From Candidatus Gastranaerophilales bacterium (GTDB taxonomy: Bacteria; Cyanobacteriota; Vampirovibrionia; Gastranaerophilales; Gastranaerophilaceae): 64,000 bases of DNA. The stretch covers positions 17,076-81,075 of the forward strand of contig CALURJ010000007.1 in NCBI GenBank assembly GCA_944323145.1. The letters run 5' to 3'. Made by a program: the position numbers and the translations under genes. Positions 1-7,584 of the stretch are shown in pieces. Below the pieces are notes generated by a model that saw only the letters and a list, made by a program, of their open reading frames with translations, was not told the origin of the DNA and made no database searches. Numbering within the stretch: position 1 is the stretch's first letter; every line of letters starts with the position of its first letter.

Positions 1-705
1 TTTTTCAAATATTTTAATGAAAAATATGATAAGTTTACGGATTTTATAGCTGATAAATTCACTTCAAAGATTGTTGAATCAGATTCATTAATGAAACTTG
101 CAGATAAGTTTAAAAACAGTGATAATTTTTATCAGCATTGTCTAACAATAGGTTCAGTTATCACAAGCGGTTTGTATATGCAGAGAACTCTTGCTAATGA
201 CAAACTGGACAAGGACAGAAAAAATACTCTTGCAGTTAACCAGGGGCTTACTTTTGCAGTATCTACTGTGGGGGCTTATGCTCTAGATAAATACGTAAAA
301 GGCTGGTGGGATAATGTAACAGCCAGATTTGCGGGACACTTGCTAGGTGACGGTAAATTCTACGAAAATTATCTTAAACAAAAACAGGCAATAGCAGCGG
401 AAAATAAAAAACTTGTGCAAGAAGCAAAGGCAAAAGGAGTAAAACCTGAATTGAAATCTGCGCCTAAAGTTGGCAAGTTGGTTGAAAAACATAACTATTA
501 CAAAACATTATTAAAAACATCAGAAACTGATGCAAAAACTCTAATGACTAAAGTAAAAGGCATGTCACCTCTCAGGGCGATGATAGTGTTTGGTTTTGTT
601 TACCGTTACTTTGTTCCGGTAGTTGTTACAAAACCTGCAAACTTCCTTTGCGAAAAATATCTTGCAAAGAAAAAGGCAAAAACTGAAGCTAATCAGAATG
701 CCTGA
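1..705 (+). CDS. Hypothetical membrane-associated protein, 5' end outside window
   Basis: The reading frame is open from base 1, so the ATG at 91 is probably internal and the start lies upstream of the window. The visible 234 codons contain three hydrophobic stretches: near the LTIGSVITSGLYMQ segment, around LTFAVSTVGAYAL, and MIVFGFVYRYFVPVVV near the C-terminus. Between the last two is a Lys-rich, probably helical region. The style (hydrophobic stretches in a Lys-rich context) recalls the two unknown proteins at 32760-36363, but I cannot demonstrate homology. It ends in a Lys/Ala-rich tail and is followed by a strong hairpin at 744. No function is recognised. Confidence 0.75.
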   Translation, partial: FFKYFNEKYDKFTDFIADKFTSKIVESDSLMKLADKFKNSDNFYQHCLTIGSVITSGLYMQRTLANDKLDKDRKNTLAVNQGLTFAVSTVGAYALDKYVKGWWDNVTARFAGHLLGDGKFYENYLKQKQAIAAENKKLVQEAKAKGVKPELKSAPKVGKLVEKHNYYKTLLKTSETDAKTLMTKVKGMSPLRAMIVFGFVYRYFVPVVVTKPANFLCEKYLAKKKAKTEANQNA

Positions 706-743
706 CCTGATTTATTAAAATAATATTAATTGAAAAAATGTTT

Positions 744-786
744 AATAGAAATTATTACTAAATGTGTAGTAATAATTTCTATTTGC
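744..786 (+). terminator. Long hairpin after the first gene
   Basis: A perfect 17-bp stem (744-760 with 767-783) closes a 6-base loop. The trailing bases are T-rich but there is no long T tract, so it is either a weak intrinsic terminator or an mRNA 3' end stabiliser. The promoter of the next gene begins at 787, directly after it. Confidence 0.6.
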
Positions 787-815
787 TTGATAAAAAAAAT
801 TTTTTATAGTATATT
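787..815 (+). promoter_or_regulatory. Sigma70-type promoter of the HEAT/queC operon
   Basis: TTGATA at 787-792, a 17-base spacer, and TATATT at 810-815. The ATG is at 825, so the predicted 5' leader is only about 3 bases, and no Shine-Dalgarno is present. Confidence 0.6.
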
Positions 816-824
816 CTCAAATAA

Positions 825-1805
825 ATGGGGCTAAGTGGCGTACAAGTGGAAAAAGATTACCTTGATTTAGATTTAATAACTAAAGAATGTAACCTGTTTG
901 ACGAGTCCGATGTAAACTCTGTTATTAAAAAAATTCAGGCGCTTGATGAGGTTTATGAAGCCGATAATCTCATAAAAATTTATAACCACTTTCTTTCAAT
1001 TTCTAAAAACCCCGATATTTTAATGTGCGTAATACAATGCGGTGACAGAATAAGAGATAAAGCATCTTTGAGTGCTCTTCTGGATTTATTCTTGATGAAA
1101 AATATTGACACAGATAAAGAGGCATTGATAAATGTAAGAGTAATGTGTGCAAAGGCTATTGCGAATTTAAAGGACACTTCTGCAGTTACTCCGTTATTAT
1201 ATTGTTTGAATAATAAAGATGAAAACTATAAAATTCGTCTGGCATGCGCAGATGCTCTTGGCAAAATAGGCGACAGATACGCAGTTGCACCTTTGATAGC
1301 TGTTGTAAAAGATGAAAACGAAAGATCTGTTTATCTTAGGGAATCTGCTGCTTCCGCCCTCGGCATGCTTGGAGATTTACGCGCGGTTGACCCGCTTGTG
1401 AGTATTCTTGAAACTCAAAAGGGAATTTGGAATAAGTTTACTTTTTTAAAAGAACGGGTTATTGAGGCACTCGGAAAACTCAGGTATGATAACAATGACA
1501 GAGTTTTTAATGCTTTAAAAAATTCTCTTCTTGATGAATCTCCGCAGATTAGGATTAATGCTATAGAGGCCATTATGGACAGTGACAATCCGCGTGCTGT
1601 TGAAACCATTAAAACTTGTCTTGTTGAGGACAGTGATGAAGAAGTAAAAAAGAATGCACTTATTGCTCTTTATAACCTTGTAGGGCGTGAAATCCTTGAT
1701 GAGGTTGCTAACGGATCTGATTATTCTGATTCTTTAAAGATGGAAGCGGTTTCAATGATTTCCGAATATGAAGAAGATTCTGATGAGGTTAATGAAGATG
1801 CCTAA
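825..1805 (+). CDS. HEAT-repeat protein
   Basis: 326 residues built from tandem helical pairs of about 30-35 residues. The best units run from roughly residue 100 to 290 and contain the hallmark A-x-x-A-L-G-K-I-G-D-x-x-A-V-x-P-L pattern (ADALGKIGD, ASALGMLGD, IEALGKL). HEAT repeats normally serve as protein-binding scaffolds; cyanobacterial members include phycobilin lyase relatives, but no lyase-specific feature is visible here. There is no signal peptide or membrane segment, so it is probably cytosolic. The start has no Shine-Dalgarno and lies about 10 bases from a -10 box. The 3' end overlaps queC by 8 bases, suggesting translational coupling. Confidence 0.85.
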   Translation: MGLSGVQVEKDYLDLDLITKECNLFDESDVNSVIKKIQALDEVYEADNLIKIYNHFLSISKNPDILMCVIQCGDRIRDKASLSALLDLFLMKNIDTDKEALINVRVMCAKAIANLKDTSAVTPLLYCLNNKDENYKIRLACADALGKIGDRYAVAPLIAVVKDENERSVYLRESAASALGMLGDLRAVDPLVSILETQKGIWNKFTFLKERVIEALGKLRYDNNDRVFNALKNSLLDESPQIRINAIEAIMDSDNPRAVETIKTCLVEDSDEEVKKNALIALYNLVGREILDEVANGSDYSDSLKMEAVSMISEYEEDSDEVNEDA

Positions 1806-2463
1806 AGGGATTGTTCTTTTATCCGGCGGTCTGGATTCCCTTGTGAGTTTGGGTTTGGCAAAAGAAAAATATGGAATTTCTCTTGCATTAACATTTGATT
1901 ACGGACAAAAGTCTTCAAAGCAGGAAATCGAGGCATCTAGAAATATCTGCAAATATTATGATTTAAAACATGAAATTATAAAACTTGACTGGCTGAAAAG
2001 TGTTACACATACCGCTCTGGTGGAAGATAAAGATATTCCGGAGGGGAAAGAATTAGATAATTCTTCAATATCCGCTCAAAAAGTCTGGGTACCCAATCGA
2101 AACGGCCTTTTTTTGAACATTGCCGGAAGTTACGCGGACGGTGAAGATTATGATTATATTATAATTGGTGCAAACAAAGAGGAAGGCCAGACTTTCCCGG
2201 ATAATTCCGCTGAATTTATAGAAAAAATTAACGCGGAATTTGAATTTTCAACCCAAAAGCATCCAAAAGTTGTAGCACCCTTGCTAAATTATTACAAAAA
2301 TGATATAGTAAAACTGGCATTAGAAAACAGGATACCGTTAGAATATGTAAGAAGCTGTTATGCAGGGACGCAAAAACATTGTGGAAAGTGTGAATCTTGT
2401 ACAAGGTTAAAAAATGCACTACTTTATAATAATGATACTCGCTATATAAAGGAGCTTTTTTGA
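1798..2463 (+). CDS. queC: 7-cyano-7-deazaguanine (preQ0) synthase QueC
   Basis: Converts 7-carboxy-7-deazaguanine to preQ0 with ATP and ammonia in queuosine/7-deazaguanine synthesis. The N-terminal PP-loop SGGLDS sits at about residues 8-13, and the C-terminal zinc-binding cysteines are in the RSCYAGTQKHCGKCESC segment. Length (221 aa) is normal. In-frame ATGs exist at 1768, 1783 and 1792, but GAGG at 1785-1788 is correctly spaced only for the ATG at 1798, which also starts right at the conserved PKGIVLLSGG. queD is encoded 35 kb away on the other strand. queE is not seen in the window. Confidence 0.95.
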   Translation: MPKGIVLLSGGLDSLVSLGLAKEKYGISLALTFDYGQKSSKQEIEASRNICKYYDLKHEIIKLDWLKSVTHTALVEDKDIPEGKELDNSSISAQKVWVPNRNGLFLNIAGSYADGEDYDYIIIGANKEEGQTFPDNSAEFIEKINAEFEFSTQKHPKVVAPLLNYYKNDIVKLALENRIPLEYVRSCYAGTQKHCGKCESCTRLKNALLYNNDTRYIKELF

Positions 2464-3014
2464 AAACAAAATTAATTGAACATGAAATAAAATATGAAGG
2501 CTGGCAGCTGTCACCGCACTGGATTTATAAGAACTTTAAAATTCAGGGTGATGCGATTGTTGCTTTTGTCGGAGAATGTGAAGTAAAACTTACTGAAATG
2601 GTTGATATTGAAGATGTTATTAATAACGAGCCTATTTACAGCAAGTCTATGTTGAGCTTTATTTCTGAACAATTTAATGTCGGTTTGGTAGAAGGAGTTT
2701 TCAGACAGAGGCTTTTAATCTGTATAATAAAAGAAGCACTTGAAAAACGCGGCTATAAGATAACAAGAAGCGGCGACGATTTATTTTTTGAAGATAAGAA
2801 GCTCACTGTTTCTATCGCGACAAAATCCGTAAATTCTATATTAATTCATACCGGTATAAATATAAATTCTGAAGGTGCCCCAGTTAAGGCAAGCGGTCTG
2901 GCTAGTGATCTCGGACTGTCTGATATAAAGGATTTTGCAAGAGAGATCTTAAACAGGTACTCACAAGAAATTGATGATATAATATTGGCATCAACAAAGG
3001 TTAGAGGTGTATAA
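2460..3014 (+). CDS. DUF366 family protein
   Basis: 184 residues matching the DUF366 family as I remember it (N-terminal LSPHWIYKNFKIQGD, then KSMLSFISEQF and a basic VFRQRLL stretch). The start is TTG at 2460, overlapping the TGA of queC, with AAGGAG at about 2449-2454. Biochemical function of the family is not known to me. Tight coupling to queC suggests, but does not prove, a link to deazaguanine metabolism. No signal peptide or membrane helices. Confidence 0.8.
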   Translation: MKTKLIEHEIKYEGWQLSPHWIYKNFKIQGDAIVAFVGECEVKLTEMVDIEDVINNEPIYSKSMLSFISEQFNVGLVEGVFRQRLLICIIKEALEKRGYKITRSGDDLFFEDKKLTVSIATKSVNSILIHTGININSEGAPVKASGLASDLGLSDIKDFAREILNRYSQEIDDIILASTKVRGV

Positions 3015-3688
3015 TGGAAGAAGATTCAAGAAAACCTTCTCATATAAGTTATAAAGAATATCAAAAAAAGGTTACTAAAAATCCGAATGAAGGTATCATA
3101 ATATTTGTTTCGGCTTTTTTCATTTTATTATTGTTATTTTTGGGGATTGCAAAACAAATTTCTCCAGAAGTTGATGTTTCAATAGGGGATGAAACTCAGC
3201 AAAATACGGAAGATGATAATATGTATAAAGCATCTGTTGATGAAAGGTTAAAACTCCTTCAGGAAGAAGATAATTCTCAGGACGATAGAATGTTTAATGA
3301 TGCTCTCGAAGAAAAAGTTGTTATTCCGGAAGATAAGAATACATCAGAACAGGACTCAAGTACGCCTTCTGAGGAAGAACCTATAAAACTTCCTGATGCT
3401 GAGGCAAACCCAAAACCGCAGGAAACGGCTTCTCCTGTTCCTCAAAATTCTAAGGTTCAGCAAAATGTGTCTGCAAAAGTTGTTGTGGGATATTATGCAA
3501 CAAAAGAACAGGCAGAGGTCGCCAAGGGGATTATTGCGGAATCCGGAATGAATATTTCTCCTTTTGTAAGAAGTATCGGCGGGGCATATACAATTCAAGT
3601 CGGTTCTTATGCGACCAGAGAAAAAGCCCAAAGTGTGGTTAATGACCTTTTGAGAAATAATTATCCTGCAAGAATAATTATGGAGTAA
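3014..3688 (+). CDS. SPOR-domain membrane protein
   Basis: 224 residues. A cytoplasmic N-terminus of about 26 residues, one transmembrane helix at about 28-47, a long acidic Pro/Glu-rich linker (about 60-150), and a C-terminal SPOR domain (about 153-224; VVVGYYATKEQAE, YTIQVGSYATREKAQ). SPOR domains bind denuded septal peptidoglycan, so a role at the division site or in wall remodelling is likely, with the domain in the periplasm. Its ATG overlaps the previous stop (TAATG), so it belongs to the 825-3688 operon. The terminator follows 15 bases later. Confidence 0.88.
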   Translation: MEEDSRKPSHISYKEYQKKVTKNPNEGIIIFVSAFFILLLLFLGIAKQISPEVDVSIGDETQQNTEDDNMYKASVDERLKLLQEEDNSQDDRMFNDALEEKVVIPEDKNTSEQDSSTPSEEEPIKLPDAEANPKPQETASPVPQNSKVQQNVSAKVVVGYYATKEQAEVAKGIIAESGMNISPFVRSIGGAYTIQVGSYATREKAQSVVNDLLRNNYPARIIME

Positions 3689-3702
3689 TAATATTTGATA
3701 AT

Positions 3703-3736
3703 AAAAAAGAGGTCTTTAAAAAGACCTCTTTTTTAT
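3703..3736. terminator. Bidirectional intrinsic terminator
   Basis: A stem formed by AAAAGAGGTCTTT and its complement, with A-rich and T-rich flanks on either side. It can end both the plus-strand operon (stop at 3688) and surE on the minus strand (stop at 3739). Confidence 0.9.
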
Positions 3737-3738
3737 TA

Positions 3739-4533
3739 CTAATTAAACCAGTTGCAGGAATCTCCTTTACATAAGATATTTTCAAGATTTGCCATAACAT
3801 CTTCCTTTGTCATTTCATAAGTCACAGGTGTTATTGAAATCTTGTTGTTTTTGACTGCGGCAATATCTGTGTTGGAATCTTCCGCTTCTGTAATCAATTC
3901 TCCTGCCATCCAGTAATAAACTTTTCCTCTGGGGTCAATTCTTTTCTCATAGTTGTCTGTGAACATTTTCCGTCCGAGTTCTGTTATTGCAACGCCGGCT
4001 ATATCTTCCTCGTCAAGCGCCGGAACATTAATATTTAGAATACTTTTTTTAGGAAAATTGAAGCCTTTGAGTTTTCTAAGCAGCATATTTACAAATCTTG
4101 CGCTGTATTCAAAATGTTCGTACTCATAATTCATGCTTGCCAGTGACATTGCGATACTCGGAACTCCAAGCATTGCTCCTTCCATTGCGCAGCTTACCGT
4201 TCCGGAATACAGAATATCTGCTCCGAGATTAGGTCCGTGATTAATACCTGAAATAACAACGTCCGGCTGTTCTTCCGGTGTTAAAATTGCGTTTATACCT
4301 ATTTTAACACAATCTCCCGGAGTTCCGGTTGTAACCCAGGCTCTTTTAACTCCGTTATATGCTTCAACTTCTTCAACTCTCAAGGGTGTGTGCAGTGTTA
4401 GAGAATGTCCTGCGGCGCTTCTTTCTCTGTCGGGCGCAATTACATAAACATCATGTTCTTTGGCAAGAGTTGCCGTAAGACATCTTATTCCGTTTGCTGC
4501 AATTCCGTCATCATTTGATACTAATATTTTCAT
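3739..4533 (-). CDS. surE: 5'/3'-nucleotidase SurE
   Basis: Metal-dependent nucleoside monophosphatase of the SurE family. The N-terminal SNDDGIAANGI metal-binding motif, NHGPNLG, and SGTVSCAMEGAM are all present; 264 aa is a typical length. An upstream in-frame ATG at 4548 is possible, but AAGGGAG is placed five bases before the ATG at 4531-4533, and that start begins directly with the conserved MKILVSNDDG. It is transcribed alone and converges on the SPOR gene through a shared terminator. Confidence 0.95.
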   Translation of the reverse strand: MKILVSNDDGIAANGIRCLTATLAKEHDVYVIAPDRERSAAGHSLTLHTPLRVEEVEAYNGVKRAWVTTGTPGDCVKIGINAILTPEEQPDVVISGINHGPNLGADILYSGTVSCAMEGAMLGVPSIAMSLASMNYEYEHFEYSARFVNMLLRKLKGFNFPKKSILNINVPALDEEDIAGVAITELGRKMFTDNYEKRIDPRGKVYYWMAGELITEAEDSNTDIAAVKNNKISITPVTYEMTKEDVMANLENILCKGDSCNWFN

Positions 4534-4664
4534 ATTTCTCCCTTTCAAATAAACTGATTCTATATTAATAATACTATAACCTTAAAATTAATAAAATCTT
4601 AAATATTAAGAAATGTAACGAAATATATGATTGATGTTTAAAATATAGCAATTATATATACAAA

Positions 4665-4807
4665 AAATTGTTTATATATATGACACGAGGAAATGCATAA
4701 AACGAGGAATCAAAAAAGACGTTTTATTGCACACTACACTTCACACTATTACGAGGAATTGTTCAAGAATTCCAACGTCGTTTTCGAAAGAAGGCGGCGT
4801 TTTTTTT
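4665..4807 (+). ncRNA. Candidate small RNA with three ACGAGGAA motifs
   Basis: The surE-sdaAB gap contains TTGATG (4631-4636), a 16-base spacer and TATATA (4653-4658), then three exact ACGAGGAA motifs (4685-4692, 4702-4709, 4751-4758). A final hairpin (4774-4780 with 4795-4801) runs into eight Ts. Two more hairpins can form: AAAACG/CGTTTT (4699-4735), which puts the second AGGA in its loop, and GGAATT/AATTCC (4755-4773). The architecture is that of a transcribed, terminated RNA. A 46-codon frame from 4694 exists but crosses the terminator and is probably fortuitous. Confidence 0.45.
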
Positions 4808-4809
4808 GT

Positions 4810-4879
4810 GCTACGCACGTAGCCACATAAGGTCTAAACTAGACTTAAAAGACGTTGAAGGACAAACTATAATAGTTTG
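4810..4879. repeat. Three consecutive short palindromes
   Basis: GCTACG-CA-CGTAGC (4810-4823), GTCTA-AAC-TAGAC (4832-4844) and CAAACTA-TAA-TAGTTTG (4863-4879) follow one another in non-coding sequence. They look like debris of repeat elements. No coding function is visible from 4808 to 5089. Confidence 0.55.
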
Positions 4880-5004
4880 AGAATCAGTTTAGCTTTAATT
4901 GTGAATGTTGTCGTATAAAGCGAGCCCGTGTGCTAAGCACTTTGGAAGCGTAGTCGCTTCACCCGGCATAGCTTACGCTTGTGCACGAAATACATCTATA
5001 CCTG

Positions 5005-5033
5005 CGTCATCCCGAACTTGTTTCGGAATCTCG
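5005..5033. repeat. Dispersed repeat, CGAACTTGTTTCGG type
   Basis: A short imperfect palindrome with the core GAACTTGTTTCGGAA. A second, diverged copy with the same core is at 9266-9294. This sequence type is a common intergenic repeat in several bacterial genomes (recalled, not searched). Confidence 0.55.
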
Positions 5034-5089
5034 AAAACCATCACACCAACTTGTGTCTTCCCCCTTGAAAACTACCGGAGAAGATAAAA

Positions 5090-5230
5090 TTACTTATTAA
5101 TAACAGCCAAAACTTCCGCTAATTTACCGCCGCCATTATTTTTAAACTTAATTTCTTTTTTTGTTTCTTCCGGGGTAAAGTCTGATTTTTGATAGTTAAT
5201 CAAATATCTCATAAATTCAGGGCTAAACAT
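5090..5230 (-). CDS. Small protein, 46 aa, unknown
   Basis: An ATG at 5228-5230 is preceded by AAAGGAG four bases upstream, an excellent ribosome binding site. It opens a 46-residue frame beginning MFSPEFMRYLINYQKSDF and ending in GGGKLAEVLAVINK. The peptide is soluble-looking, mildly basic, with no signal or membrane segment. It sits between the repeat-rich gap and sdaAB on the opposite strand. The strong ribosome site and ordinary amino-acid composition make it more likely real than not. I recognise no family. Confidence 0.5.
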   Translation of the reverse strand: MFSPEFMRYLINYQKSDFTPEETKKEIKFKNNGGGKLAEVLAVINK

Positions 5231-5319
5231 TTTACTCCTTTACTACACCAAACATTTTAATAACACACATATATATAAAAACATAAAATCGGAATTTATT
5301 GTCAGAAATTTACAAATTA

Positions 5320-5347
5320 TTTACAATATTTAATGTGATGATATAAT
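5320..5347 (+). promoter_or_regulatory. Promoter of sdaAB-sdaAA
   Basis: TTTACA at 5320-5325, a 16-base spacer, and TATAAT at 5342-5347. It is followed by an AAGGA ribosome site before the ATG at 5369. Confidence 0.6.
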
Positions 5348-5368
5348 TATTTACAAGGAAATAAAATT

Positions 5369-6037
5369 ATGAATCAATCTTCAATTATAGATATCATTTC
5401 CCCGATTATGGCAGGGCCTTCAAGTTCGCATACTGCAGGTGCGGTTCGCTTAGGCTTGCTTGCGCGAAATATTTATAATGCAAAACCTGATAAAATAACG
5501 TTTAAACTTTATAATTCTTATGCTTCTACAGGAAAAGGACATGGAACTGATAAAGGTTTGCTTGCGGGATTTTTGGGATTTTCAGTCTGTGATAAAAGGA
5601 TAAAAACCGTATTTGACACTCCGGAGGCAAAGGAACTTAATTATGAATTTGAATATCTGCAGGATTTTAACAGACATCCGAATGCAGTTGATTTTGTAAT
5701 TGAAGGCGGATTAAACATGCTTATTTCAGGCAACTCTGTCGGAGCGGGCGAAATTGAGATTACTAATATTAACAAATTTTCTGTTAAGCTTAGCGGAAAA
5801 TATAATACACTTCTCCTTGTTTATGAAGATATGCCGGGGGTAATTTCGGCTGTAACTGCTGTTATACAAAAAGATAATGTAAATATTGCCTCGCTTCACT
5901 GTGACAGAAGCGGCAAGGGAAAAGATGCATCAATGTGTATTTGTCTTGACGGCGAACTTTCACGTGATTGCTTTAAAGAAATAAGTGAACTAAAGGATAT
6001 GTATATTGTAAGGTACATTAAGAAATTAGAGAGTTAA
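5369..6037 (+). CDS. sdaAB: L-serine dehydratase, beta subunit
   Basis: Beta chain of the iron-sulfur L-serine deaminase (serine to pyruvate plus ammonia). The diagnostic AGPSSSHTAGAVR is at about residue 15, GKGHGTDKGLLAG follows, and a C-terminal ACT domain covers about residues 145-222 (LLLVYEDMPGVISAV). 222 aa is the usual size for the two-subunit form. The alpha subunit starts 3 bases after the stop, so the pair forms one operon. Confidence 0.95.
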   Translation: MNQSSIIDIISPIMAGPSSSHTAGAVRLGLLARNIYNAKPDKITFKLYNSYASTGKGHGTDKGLLAGFLGFSVCDKRIKTVFDTPEAKELNYEFEYLQDFNRHPNAVDFVIEGGLNMLISGNSVGAGEIEITNINKFSVKLSGKYNTLLLVYEDMPGVISAVTAVIQKDNVNIASLHCDRSGKGKDASMCICLDGELSRDCFKEISELKDMYIVRYIKKLES

Positions 6038-6040
6038 TAT

Positions 6041-6919
6041 ATGAAATATCCGGTAACAACATTCAGACAGTTATATTATGCCTGTAAAGAACAGGGAAAA
6101 CAGATTTTTGAAATAGCGCTTGAAAATGAGGTTGATAGGGGCGATTATTCTGAGTATCAGGTAAGATTGCAGGCTAAAAACAGTCTTGATGCGATGAAAA
6201 ATGCAATAAAAGAGGGTTTGAAATCAACGGAACTTTCGCCGAGCAGAATGAGCGGTGATGACTGCGACAAACTTCAAAGGCGTTACGCAAACACGCGCTC
6301 CATTCTCGGTTCAACTGCGGAAAAAATTATGATATATGCCCTTGCAACAAGCGAACAAAATCTCAGAATGGGAACAATTGTAGCCTGTCCGACAGCGGGT
6401 TCATGCGGGATTGTGCCTTCGGTTTTGATAGCTTATGCGGAAGAAAATAAAATCAGAGAAGATGATGAGATTAATGCTTTGATTACGGCAGGGGAAGTCG
6501 GCAGAATTGTATCAAATAAAATGGCTCTTGCAGGAGCTGTCGGCGGTTGTCAGGCAGAATGCGGAGTGGCATCGGCTATGGCTGCGGCAGCATTAACCCA
6601 GATGCGCGGCGGAACGGTAAAACAAGTAATTAATGCGGCAGCGCTTGCCCTAAAAAATATTTTGGGGTTAACCTGTGATCCTGTATGCGGTCTGGTTGAA
6701 ATTCCGTGTGTAAAACGTAATCCGTTTCTCGCAATCCATGCTGTAACAGCAAGCGAGCTTGCAATGGCTGATATAATCTCAAAAATTCCGGCAGATGAAA
6801 TTGTTGATGCAATGGAGCAGACAGGACAATTGATGTCGCCTTTGTTAAAAGAAAGTTCAAAAGGCGGTCTTGCAACCACAAAAACTGCCCTTGCACTTGC
6901 TAAAAATATTTTAAAATAG
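6041..6919 (+). CDS. sdaAA: L-serine dehydratase, iron-sulfur alpha subunit
   Basis: Catalytic chain carrying the oxygen-labile 4Fe-4S cluster. The conserved blocks CPTAGSCGIVPS, AGAVGGCQAECG and CDPVCGLVEIPCVKRN are all present; they supply the cluster cysteines and substrate-binding residues. 292 aa is typical. Paired with sdaAB, it lets the cell ferment serine to pyruvate, which suits an anaerobic lifestyle. No terminator is evident before the repeat cluster at 6992. Confidence 0.95.
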   Translation: MKYPVTTFRQLYYACKEQGKQIFEIALENEVDRGDYSEYQVRLQAKNSLDAMKNAIKEGLKSTELSPSRMSGDDCDKLQRRYANTRSILGSTAEKIMIYALATSEQNLRMGTIVACPTAGSCGIVPSVLIAYAEENKIREDDEINALITAGEVGRIVSNKMALAGAVGGCQAECGVASAMAAAALTQMRGGTVKQVINAAALALKNILGLTCDPVCGLVEIPCVKRNPFLAIHAVTASELAMADIISKIPADEIVDAMEQTGQLMSPLLKESSKGGLATTKTALALAKNILK

Positions 6920-6991
6920 AGTGTCAAATGTAACCTAGAAACAAACGGATGTCAGGATGGCAAGAGGCTAGGCTATTAACGGTAACTAATC

Positions 6992-7165
6992 CCTTCCTTC
7001 CCTTATTAAGGAAGGATAAGAGGATGGGTAAAATCAAAACCCACCCCAACCCTCCCTAATCAGGGAGGGAGAGCTGTCGTTATCCGTCATTGCGGACAGC
7101 TTAGTTGATCCGCAATCGCATAATAGTGACAATAATGCGATTCTTCGCTTTGCTTAGAATGAAAT
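6992..7165. repeat. Cluster of three dispersed repeat units
   Basis: Non-coding gap 6920-7314. First, an inverted repeat CTTCCTT...AAGGAAGG (6992-7016). Second, the palindrome CCTCCCTAATCAGGGAGG (7051-7068), exactly repeated at 8455-8472. Third, a CGTCATTGCGG...ATCGCATAATAG unit (7084-7165), related to 8395-8434. These look like mobile or amplified intergenic repeats. Nothing coding is visible here. Confidence 0.75.
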
Positions 7166-7314
7166 GAAATGCATATATAGCTGCCTTATAATATACAACA
7201 ATATCTATTGTAAACTTTTGTAAATTATTTCTAAAAAACTGACAATTTCATGGAAATTATATCCTTAATATATATATAAGAGATATGAGTATAAAATATT
7301 AAGGAGATATAACT

Positions 7315-7527
7315 ATGGGCTTAAATGCTGGACGAGTTGACGCAATTGGATCTGATGATAGATCTTCAGTATCGTATACAAGTCAAATAAAAAAAAGAAA
7401 TCCCTGGGAAAATATCGGGGCTGCAATGACTGGTATTGGTTCTATGGTAAATTTGCCGGATAGCTTTAATAGCGCATTTACTGTTGGAAAAGGCGGAGGC
7501 CAAACTGAGGGTGCATTTTTAGGTTAA
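7315..7527 (+). CDS. Small hypothetical protein, 70 aa
   Basis: The ATG follows AAGGAGATATAACT, a textbook ribosome binding site. The product is Gly/Ser-rich (19 residues of G or S in the second half and N-terminus), has no clear membrane helix and ends GGGQTEGAFLG. It is flanked by repeats upstream and by a hairpin at 7555 that may end its transcript. It somewhat resembles the N-terminal style of the 26907 protein, but I cannot assign a family. Confidence 0.65.
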   Translation: MGLNAGRVDAIGSDDRSSVSYTSQIKKRNPWENIGAAMTGIGSMVNLPDSFNSAFTVGKGGGQTEGAFLG

Positions 7528-7554
7528 TTTTTGCAAAAAGATTTTCTTTGATAT

Positions 7555-7584
7555 AAACTAGTCCTTGAAAGAGGACTAGTTTTT
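7555..7584 (+). terminator. Hairpin that also covers the coaX ribosome site
   Basis: AAACTAGTCC (7555-7564) pairs perfectly with GGACTAGTTT (7573-7582) around an 8-base loop, followed by TT and then the coaX ATG at 7585. The only Shine-Dalgarno candidate, GAGG at 7571-7574, straddles the loop and stem. It could therefore be the terminator of the 7315 gene, a translational gate for coaX, or both. Confidence 0.6.

Noticed and set aside
4905..5087. 60-codon plus-strand frame upstream of sdaAB
   Set aside because: It covers the dispersed repeat, has no ribosome site and has a random composition.
6550..6927. Long minus-strand frame opposite sdaAA
   Set aside because: Antisense shadow of a well-supported enzyme gene; no ribosome site or family match.
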